The position numbers and the translations under genes were made by a program. Source: Vanrija pseudolonga (taxonomy: Eukaryota > Basidiomycota > Tremellomycetes > Trichosporonales > Trichosporonaceae). Taken from it: a DNA stretch of 64,000 bases. Below the pieces are notes generated by a model. The model was given only the letters and a program-made list of their open reading frames with translations. It was not told the origin of the DNA and made no database searches. The stretch lies in contig NC_085850.1 of the NCBI RefSeq assembly GCF_020906515.1, positions 3,410,001 through 3,474,000 on the forward strand. Direction: 5' to 3'. Below are positions 55,832 through 64,000 of this stretch, one piece after another (position 1 is the first letter of the stretch; each line of letters opens with the position of its first letter).

Positions 55832-58324
55832 ATGAGCCACCACGGACGCCGAGGACGCGGCCACGGGCCGACCGTGCAGGTCGTCGGCGCTGCTCCCGGC
55901 GCAAACATTCCAGCCGGCGAGGAGGCGCCTTCCCTCACCGTCACCATGCTCGGCGCTGGGCAGGAGGTCGGCCGCTCGTGCTGCGTCATCCAGCACCGTG
56001 GCAAGACGATCGTGTGCGATGCAGGCTTGCATCCGGCGTACCCTGGCCTGGGCGGATTGCCGTTCATCGACGAGCTCGACTGGGCGTCAGTGGACGCTGT
56101 CCTCGTCACGCAGTAGGTATCACGCGCTTTCTGCTCAAGATGCACCTGCTCACACCCTAGCTTCCACGTTGACCATGCGGCTGCCCTGCCGTACATTATG
56201 GAAAAGGTACGTTGTGACGCGTGATCCATGAGCGCGCCGCTCATCCCCAGACCAACTTCCGCGAGGGCAACGGCAAGGTCTACATGACCCACGCGACGAA
56301 GGCCATCTATGGTTTGACCATGATGGACACGGTTAGGATCAAGTGAGCTATTCTCTCCTTAGCAGTGCTAGCTGACACGCACAGCGACCAGAACGCGGAA
56401 TCTGGCCAGCTGTACAACGAGGCAGACGTCCAGGCGTCATGGCAGAACGCGATCGCCATCGACTACCACCAGGACATTGTCGTCTCTGGTGGTCTGCGAT
56501 TCACACCATATCACGCCGGTCACGTTCTCGGAGCATCCATGTTCCTTATCGAGATTGCAGGCCTCAAGGTCCTTTACACGGGCGACTACTCGCGCGAGGA
56601 GGACCGACACTTGGTCATCGCCGAGATTCCTCCCATCAAGCCCGATGTGTTGATCTGCGAGAGCACTTTCGGCGTGCACACATTACCAGATCGCAAGGAC
56701 AAGGAGGAGCAGTTTACAAGTGGGTCGCAACTTCTGCAAGCGTAAGCTGACCTGCCAGCTCTGGTCGGAAACATTGTGCGCCGAGGAGGCAAGGTCCTGA
56801 TGCCCATCCCCTCCTTTGGCAACGGTCAGGAGCTGGCACTCCTCCTCGACGAGTACTGGAACGAGCACCCAGAGCTGCAAGGTGTCCCCATCTACTTTGC
56901 CTCAGGCCTCTTCCAGCGCGGCATGAAGGTGTACAAGACATACGTCCACACCATGAACGCCAACATCCGATCACGATTCGCGCGGCGAGACAACCCCTTT
57001 GACTTCCGGTTTGTCAAGTGGCTCAAGGACCCCAAGCGCCTGGACCACTCCCAACCATGTGTCGTCATGGCTTCTGCCCAGTTCATGAGCTTCGGTTTGA
57101 GTCGTGAGCTGCTCGAGCAGTGGGCTCCCGATCCGAAGAACGGTGTTATTGTCACTGGTTACTCGATCGAGGGTACCATGGCACGAACACTGCTTGGCGA
57201 GCCCGACCACATCGAGTCATTACGAGGCGGCAACAACATCCCCCGTCGGTGTACGGTCAAGGAGATCTCGTTTGGTGCACACGTCGACTACAGGCAAAAT
57301 TCGCAGTTCATCCAGGAGATTGGCGCACCGCACATTGTTCTGGTCCACGGCGAGGCGTCGCAGATGAACCGTTTGCGTGCGGCTCTGCGCGACACGTACG
57401 CCACACGAGGACAGGAGATCAACATCCACACCCCGAGGAATCTCGAACCCCTCACGCTCACGTTCAGGACGGAGCGCATCGTCAAGGCCATTGGATCGCT
57501 CGCCGAGGAACGACCAGTGCACGGCGCTGAGGTCAAGGGCCTGCTCGTGTCCAAGGACTTCTCCTACACGCTCCTGGACCCCAAGGATCTGCGCGACTTT
57601 ACCGGTCTGTCAACAAGCACCATCGTGCAGAAGCAGAGCTTGCCAATTGGTGTCGACTGGAGCGTGGTCCGGTGGTATCTCGAAGGCATGTACGGAGAGG
57701 TGGAGGACGGAAAGGACGAGGAGGGCCGCGAGACGATCACTGTGAGTTGACCCACTCATATCGCAACTAACTCCCCAGGTCATGAACGCCGTCCGTGTGG
57801 TCCGCATCTCGGACATTGAGATCCAGATGCAGTGGGTGTCGAACACGAGCAACGACATGATCGCCGACTCTGCGCTTGTCGTCCTCCTGGGCATCGACAC
57901 GAGCCCCGCGACTGTCAAGCTCACTGCGACGAAGAAGCACTCGCATTCGCACTCTCACAGCCACGGCGAGGGCGAGGGCCATGATAACCACGAGGGCGAT
58001 GATGAGCTCCGCGACGCCAACGCCGACTTCGAGACATTGCACATGTTCCTCGAGGCACACTTTGGCGACGTAACGCACCCCGAGACGCAGGTGGCCGAGG
58101 GTGACGAGGACAACCTTCTCGTCATGAAGGTGACGGTCGACGGCGTCGTCGCGACTGTCGACCTGATCTCGATGAAGGTCGAGTGCGAGTCGGACGAGCT
58201 GCGAAAACGCGTCGAGGGCGTGCTGGAGATGGCGCTCACGACGCTCACGCCGCTCTCGCGGCTGTTTGCAGGGCAGGGAATAGAGCAGGTGGACGAGGGC
58301 ACCGAGGTGGCAGCAGCAGCTTAG
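55832..58324 (+). CDS. YSH1: pre-mRNA 3'-end endonuclease CPSF73 / Ysh1
   Basis: Six exons: 55832-56112, 56161-56206, 56251-56342, 56385-56719, 56759-57741, 57779-58324, for 760 residues, near the yeast length of 779. Metallo-beta-lactamase motifs are intact: CDAGLHP, HFHVDH (94-99, built across an intron), PYHAGHVLGA and YTGDYSRE. Beta-CASP motifs follow: ICESTFG, SFGAHVD, LVHGE. The enzyme cuts pre-mRNA before polyadenylation within the CPF/CPSF complex. Two usually strict segments differ here: the position of LPVFALGRAQE reads MPIPSFGNGQE, and that of SPGMLQSGLSR reads SAQFMSFGLSR. The C-terminal domain has a His-Ser repeat plus Gly/Glu/His insertion near residue 632. It ends 84 bp from the next, convergent gene. 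Confidence 0.93.
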
Positions 58325-58408
58325 CAGTGTATCATGCATTGAGTAGACGATATGAGGTTGTACAGTGTGAACGGGGAACAGGCAAGCTGACATGAGGTGG
58401 GACTCGTA

Positions 58409-59210
58409 TTAAGCCTTGTACGCGGCGATGGCCTGCTCGACCCACGGCACGGCGAGGCTCTTGAACCAGGTGAACGCGTCGTCGTAGCCTATGACAGATC
58501 AGCAGATCCCAGCCAGCTCTCTGCACTCACCAAACTCGGACTGGATGGCAGCCAGCGCCGCCTCAAACACGTCCCCGGCAAGCTGGTCCGTCACGACAAC
58601 AGCACAGGGGAGCACGCGGTGGCGGCGGCAATGTGCGCCCGCGAGCACCAGCAAGCCTATATCGCGCGCGATGCGCCCGAGCACGGCGTTGGCGCCGACA
58701 ACGGACACGAGATACTGCGGCGTGTGTGTCAGAGCGCCGACTCCATCCCACAGCAGCAGCACTTACGCCTCCGCGGCGGGGGGCGAGCCCGCGCTCGGCC
58801 CCAATCGCAAGCAACATGCGGCGGACCGCCGCGTCTCCCGCCTTTGCGAGTTTCTTGAACGCCGACGGGCGCGGCTTGCGGGCAGTCTTGGTCTTAGCAG
58901 TGGCTGGGCCAGCGGCCTTACCAGCCGCGCTGGCCGCCGTGCGCGCCGCCTCGCGGACCGCCCTGCGCTCCGCGCGGCTCTTCTTGGCCGTGCCTCCCGC
59001 GGCGGCCTTGACGGCCTTGTAAGCGTTGCTCCCCGCTGCGCGGCGCGGCGCGGCGCCGTCGCCGCCGCGGGCGAGCGAGAGGACGGTCGACTGCACCTCC
59101 TCCGGCAGCGCGAGCACCCACGCCAAGGCCGCGTCGGCGTCGGGCTGGCTCGCTGGGATCGGGATGGGCGGGTCGCGCCAGTGTGCGAGGTTGATCTTGA
59201 GCGCCGGCAT
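58409..59210 (-). CDS. unrecognised Ala/Lys/Arg-rich protein
   Basis: Three exons on the minus strand: 59210-58767, 58714-58531, 58488-58409, giving 235 residues; phases and splice sites agree. Residues 1-45 are mildly hydrophobic and include a WRDPP segment. Residues about 50-130 are Ala/Lys/Arg-rich and disordered or helical. Residues about 148-210 look like a compact alpha/beta domain (YLVSVVGANAVLGRIA, VLPCAVVVTDQLAG). The end carries YDDAFTWFKSLAVPWVEQ. I do not recognise the family. The basic middle could bind nucleic acid. It is convergent with YSH1 and its upstream region faces the 3' end of the CK1 gene. Confidence 0.7.
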
Positions 59211-60406
59211 GGTGGTGGTGGTGATGGCGATGGTGGGTGAGGTCGTAAGCGTCAGTCAGTAGTGAGCTGTCGTGTACGTCGAGGGCGTGGTTGTGTGCGT
59301 CAGTGTGTGCTGTGCTGTGTGTCGTCGCTCTCGACGAGGCGGTGAGGGCGGCGGCGTGATGCTGGCTGGACAATGCAGGGCGCACACCACACACAAAACG
59401 AGGGCACGAGGCGACCGACCGACAGACAGACACTGTTCTCGAGGCGGCGTACTCTACGTACGTGCTGTGAGGTGAGCGTCGAGATGAGTTTCACGCTGAC
59501 AGATGCTACCGTCGAGAGCAGACCATGGAGTATGGGGAGTTGAAGACGGCAGCGTGGTGGAGGCGGTGGTACATAGTCATCGGCCGGCCGGTGGCCACGC
59601 CGAGCACGCCGGTCTCAGCGGCGCGCGGCGCCTGAATGGCACACGCGACAGAAAGGGGAAACCGTCTCGCCAATCGTTCCCCCTCCGCACGCACTCCGCC
59701 GTGTATCCGCCCTCCTGCCCGTCGTGATGGTCCCAGGCTCACAGCCCTGATCCAGCCGCTTGGAGGCTGCCGTCGGTGCCGTCCCTAGCCACGACACGAC
59801 ACGACACGACACGCGGATATGCTACTTGGTTTGCCAGATCTCGACTGAATCAGGACGTCAGGCGCGTCAGGACCATCAGGATTTGGGTTGCAACAACAAG
59901 TTCACGCACACCAAGTTTCCAGTTCACGCACATTCGGGTCACTCTCTCGTACAGCGAGCGGGTCACGACGCCACGACACCCCTCGCTCCGCTCGCTTAAG
60001 CATTGCTCATGTCTGCAGCCCATTCATGAAAACAGAAGATATCTATGCACATTGACACTCGTCGCGGAAGAGAAGAGGGATGGCGCGTATGGCGAGGGCG
60101 AGGGTTAGACAGGAGTGATAAGATATGTAGGGGGTATATCGTGAGCACCACGGAGCTGTTGACCAGGCGCGAGGGGGATGTGTCTTGAGGAGAGAGGAGC
60201 GTGTGGTATCCTTCTCCGGGCGGTACGACGACGGCAACCGCAAGGCCGGGGAACAACGATTAAAGTGTGCAAATGCAAGCGCGACAGCAACAATAGGAGA
60301 GAAGCGTAGAAGGAACACGAGGCAGGCGGCGGTGGGGTGACAAGAGACCCGGGTGCCGCCGTCGCCGTGCGTGCCGTGAGAGACGTGTCGATGACAACAA
60401 CGACGA
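59211..60406. other. intergenic region, promoter side of the unknown gene and 3' side of CK1
   Basis: No exon was found in these 1.2 kb. The first part should hold the promoter of the minus-strand gene that starts at 59210. A small (ACGAC)n tract is present at 59791-59813. Confidence 0.45.
59791..59813. repeat. (ACGAC)4 microsatellite
   Basis: Four and a half uninterrupted ACGAC units. Confidence 0.85.
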
Positions 60407-62304
60407 CTACCTGCACGAGCGGCAGGTGATGAACGCCAGGAAGCCACCACGGTGCTCGGGCACATAGTCGCCCTCGCCGACCTGCTGAGAGTTGCCAGTC
60501 GTGCCACCAGGGCGCGAGTTGACGTTCATCGGCGAGATGGGCTGCGCGCCCTTGTTGCCCTGGGCGTTGGCCGCATCGTAGCCCTCGTGTCCGGGCTGCG
60601 CAGCGTTGGCCGACGCGAAGGGGTGCCCCTGCTGCGATTGGCGTCGCGAGTTTTGGTGCGAGGGGGCCGAAACGCCAACAATGGCCTGGTTGGAAGCGTT
60701 GGGCAGTGCCGATTGAGACCGGCGAGCGCCGCGGGGCGTGTTTCCACCACCAGATCCGCCGTTTCGGAGTCGGTCGACCCGGTCGCCACGGTTGTCCCGT
60801 GTCCTCGTCTGCTGGCGTGTGACATCGGCGCTCTGCGAGTGCGAAGTGCCAGCCTCCCATCCCCGGCCGCCGTTTAGCAGCATCCAGTCGTAAATCTGGT
60901 CATCAACCTCGCCTGCGTTCTGGAGCGCCGTGAGGAAGAGGTCGCGAAGGAAGTCGTAGTCGGGCGTCTCGTCAAACGTGAGCTTGCGGACGTAGCTCAG
61001 GTAGATGGCAAACTCGGCTGCGGGGCATTGCGTCAGTTACATGGGCACCGAGCGCGCCACGCGCCGCCGCCACTCACAAGGGTAGCCCTCGCCGAGCTCT
61101 GCAATTGGCGTAGACTGCTTCTTCTCGCCAATTTTTTCGTATTTTTGCTTGTTGGTGGCAGCCTTGAGGCCCTGCCAGGGGAGACCACCGCGGAGGAAGT
61201 AGAAGAAGACGTGGCCAAGAGCCTCGAGATCGTCGCGTCGAGACTGCTCTCGCCCCAGGTGCGTGTTGATCGACATGTAACGAGCAGTTCCACTCAGACT
61301 CTTGCGCTCCCGGTAAGGGATGTGCTGCTTGGTCTTGGGGTCGCGGTACTGCTTGGCCATGCCAAAGTCGACAACATGGATAATGTTGGCACCCCTCGTG
61401 CCCGGGCGGCCGATGAGGAAGTTGTCTGGCTTGATATCACGGTAAATCAAGTTCTTCTCGTGAATGGTCTGGACACGCGAGAGCTGCACGTTGGCTGTCA
61501 GCGCACTGGACGGATCCACACAGACGTTGCACGTTGTTCCGGGAATCCGAAGCAAAGCGAGAGCACGACACTCACCATCTGACGAGCAACCATGCAGCAT
61601 GTCTTGACCGAGAACTTGCGTCCGCACATGTCAAACAAGTCCTCGAGCGAGGGACCCAGCAGGTCGATGACGAGGATGTTGTGCAAGCCCTCCTGGCCAA
61701 AGTAGTAGACCTGGGGGATGCCGGCTAGGTGGTGTGTTAGTATCCATCACGCCCTCCCGAGGGCAGTGTTGCCGTCGCTCCAAGATACCCACGACATCCG
61801 CTGAGGATCTTGTACGACCGGTACTCGTCTCGCAATTGAGGCGCATCCGACTTGCGGGGTTCCTGTATCACATGTCAGCTTGGGCTGGCGCGACCCCGCA
61901 CGGGCCATGGTGGTTCCACCGCATCTCCACGATACCTACAAACTTGATGGCAACCGTCTGCGAGTTGAGCAAGTTGGTTCCTGTTGTTCTCGTCAGTGGT
62001 GCGTTCGGCGGTCAGGGAGGGCTTTGAAGGGAGGGTCAAGGACGGAGGGCACTAGTCGGGCGTCACGCGCGCCTGCCTGGCAATTGTTTTCGGGCACTGT
62101 TGGGCAAGATGGTGACGCTTGCAGCAAGCTGTCGAATGGGGGGAGGTCGTACTCACCTTCAAAGATGACGCCAAATGAGCCCTCTCCAATCTTCTTGCCG
62201 ACCTTGTAGTGGACACCGACAATGTTGCTCGAGCTGGAAGAGTGGCTTCCTCCGCCCGAGAGGTGAGCGCTCGGGGTGGACGCAATCACATGCGTTGTGG
62301 CCAT
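60407..62304 (-). CDS. casein kinase I, membrane-associated Yck/CK1-gamma type
   Basis: Six exons on the minus strand: 62304-62157, 61980-61940, 61862-61793, 61724-61576, 61483-61078, 61017-60407, for 474 residues. The kinase domain starts near residue 33. The Gly loop is [11 protein letters not shown], the ATP-binding Lys is 62, the catalytic loop is RDIKPDN (Asp 152), and the metal-binding motif is DFG at 175. CK1 marks are [10 protein letters not shown] and the SIN segment ([10 protein letters not shown]) replacing APE. The tail is Gln/Asn/Ser-rich and ends FITCRSCR, whose two Cys could be palmitoylated as in yeast Yck1/2, placing the kinase at the plasma membrane. Such kinases act in endocytosis, nutrient sensing and morphology. 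The first intron is 176 nt, the others 60-92 nt. Confidence 0.94.
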
Positions 62305-62574
62305 TGTTGGATCCAGCGACGGGGGTTGCTGTTAGGTCGATGCAGATGTGCCAGCGAGCGGTGGGTGATGATGAAGTGTATGAAAGCAAACAATCAAGTG
62401 ATGCGAGGGAAGACGACCAAAGTGTGATGGACGACGGTGGTTGAGTTCTTCAAAAGAGTTTGAATTGCCTGGCTGGCTGGCTTTGCTTTACTTTGCGGGC
62501 GGAGGCGGCCGAATGTGTGTACAAGAGGTACACAGCGAGAGAGTCGGTAGTCGAGGACAAGGGGGCAAGTCCTC

Positions 62575-62592
62575 TGGCTGGCTGGCTGGCTG
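62575..62592. repeat. (GGCT)n microsatellite
   Basis: Four to five GGCT units in a row, with related TGGC copies close by at 62470 and 63030. Confidence 0.75.
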
Positions 62593-63443
62593 GGTGGCTT
62601 GAGCGGGAAAGGGCGGGCGACTTGTTGGGTTTAATTGGCGTTCAATCGGCCTTGATGGATTGATGCGCACGGCCCGGTCTCTTTGTGTTTGGCAAGACGG
62701 TGATGGTCGACGACGGGACGACAAGGCGAACGGACGACGAGGGCGACAACAACGATGACGAGGAGGACGCCGAGGGGAAAGAGGGGAGACGAGGAGGAGG
62801 GGGAGGAGGAGAGGGGAGAGAGAACGAGAGGTCGAGGGAAGGTGTGGAGTGAGATGTCGGATTGAAGGAAGGGGGGGAAGGAAAGCTGCGCGCGCGAGGA
62901 GTGCCGATGCGCGAGCGGTGCGTCGTGTGGTGGTGGGTGGTAGTGGTGGTGCGCTGGGCGGTAGGTGGTGCAGCGTGTGTGCAGTGTGGGTGTGCAGTGC
63001 CGTGTGGTGGGTATGCAGTGTGGTGGCTGGCTGGCTGGCTAGAGACCCAGTCAGGCGAGTGCTAGGGCAAGCAAGGCAAGGCAATAGGGTGCAACGCGGG
63101 CGGACGGGTCGGGGCTCTAGGCTGAGCAGGTTGTTGGGTGGGTGGGTTGGGCTGGGTTTGGTCGACTTGGGCCGTGTGTGTGTTGGTTGGGTCAACCCAG
63201 TGATGGTTAACTGAAAGTGGGAGGGCAAATAAGGAATGACGGGAGGGAAGGGGAAATGCGCGCAAATGAGTGAGGGAAGCTAGCAAGCACACCAAGACAA
63301 CACACCAAAGCAAGCAAGCACACTGGGGAACAAGGTCAGACTTCGGGACAGCAGAGCCGAAGCGTAGCAGCACATAGACATTGGGACAGTGTCTACGACT
63401 GCTTGCTATGAGCAAGTGAATGCGCCAAGGGGTGAGGGAGGCA

Positions 63444-63467
63444 TAGGCGTAGGCGTAGGCGTAGGCG
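63444..63467. repeat. (TAGGCG)4 hexanucleotide repeat
   Basis: Four exact TAGGCG units. The period suits neither a coding frame nor a known telomere unit. Confidence 0.85.
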
Positions 63468-64000
63468 TGGGCAACAACAGCGGCGGCGGCAAGACACAGA
63501 CCAGGGAGAGGTGAAGGGTGTGAGGCGCGGGTCAAAGCCCTGGTGGCCGGCGGCGCATCATCGCGCGCAATGTCTACTCTGACGCCGGTCGGCAGCCGGC
63601 AGATGAGATGACGCCCAGTGCGGCGCGGACTCTGCGTTAGGAGCTCGGCCGGCTGCGCACACTGCATCGCATCGCTTGGCTTGGCTTGATCGGACGGACG
63701 CAGCTGCACAATGCAGCGTAAAGCCGCTGCGGTGCAGTGGACGCGCCATCGTCATGACTGTGCTGCCTGCTGCCACGTCCAAGTAGTCGCTCGCTGCTGC
63801 AACATCCAAATGCATTTCTTCGGCGGGCCTAAGGGGGTCTACTACTAAATGTTACCCAATGCCGTCCTATAAACCCTTAACCACCCACACGGTCTGGACC
63901 ATTAAAGGGACAGACGGACAATGAACATGCTAACGACTCAGGGAAATCAGGTGGGGACAAATAACGAATTCAAAATTGCCACGGTTCCGGGGATACCGGT

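Larger units (their letters stand above)
62305..64000. other. upstream region of the CK1 gene and window end, no gene seen
   Basis: 1.7 kb with no supported exon. It carries GGCT and TAGGCG microsatellites and, on the minus strand, a pyrimidine-rich stretch (about 62700-62880) likely to be the CK1 promoter or leader. The last 150 bp become AT-richer but show no start of a gene. Confidence 0.45.

Noticed and set aside
60240-60406. A further 3' exon of the casein kinase gene adding a CC-type tail
   Set aside because: The TGCAG/GTAGTC site could be a donor, but no convincing acceptor and conserved tail follow, and the frame already ends in a Cys-containing tail.
62488-63228. 246-residue Thr/Pro/His-rich frame on the minus strand upstream of CK1
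   Set aside because: It is the translation of a pyrimidine- and CA-rich promoter/leader with microsatellites; it does not join the kinase frame by any good splice pair.

Overview
The window is nuclear DNA from a GC-rich basidiomycete yeast, most likely of Tremellomycetes (Trichosporonales/Cryptococcus-like). Three things point there. Genes carry many very short introns (mostly 28-60 nt, GTGAGT/GTGGGT donors, CTNAC branch sites close to YAG). The genes are eukaryotic housekeeping genes (VPS18, XPD/Rad3, Prp3, CPSF73/Ysh1, CK1, a complex I LYR subunit). There is one intron-bearing tRNA-Arg. All gene models below were built by hand from reading frame, splice signals and reading-phase continuity; no alignment was run.

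Layout. 0.3-29.4 kb is a compact block: a coiled-coil nuclear-type protein, a DHA1-type MFS transporter, VPS18, an NAD(P)-dependent epimerase-like enzyme, a membrane-anchored CE9-like amidohydrolase, the XPD/Rad3 helicase, an NDUFA6-type complex I subunit, Prp3, a DHTKD1-type 2-oxoadipate dehydrogenase E1 with 15 exons, and an SDR. From 29.4 to 49.2 kb there is almost no convincing coding sequence except one two-exon bZIP factor; this stretch carries microsatellites, GC hairpins and a degenerate ~187-bp repeat near 42 kb. 49.2-62.3 kb is compact again: a Jen1-type monocarboxylate transporter, an M20-family N-carbamoyl amino acid/beta-alanine amidase, tRNA-Arg(ACG), a BTB protein, CPSF73/Ysh1, an unrecognised Ala/Lys-rich protein and a palmitoylation-type casein kinase I. 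The last 1.7 kb looks non-coding.

The genes do not form one pathway. Several are paired in short divergent promoters (MFS/VPS18, amidohydrolase/XPD, NDUFA6/PRP3, BTB/YSH1) or in tight tail-to-tail arrangements (XPD/NDUFA6, 87 bp; YSH1/unknown, 84 bp). Metabolically, DHTKD1 points to lysine/tryptophan catabolism, the M20 amidase to pyrimidine or carbamoyl-amino-acid catabolism, and the Jen1 homologue to monocarboxylate uptake. I found no convincing novel multi-gene system, CRISPR array or intact mobile element. The most unusual observations are a 28-nt intron and an 11-nt exon in XPD, altered beta-CASP signature motifs plus a His-rich insertion in CPSF73, the isolated bZIP gene, and the degenerate repeat near 42 kb.
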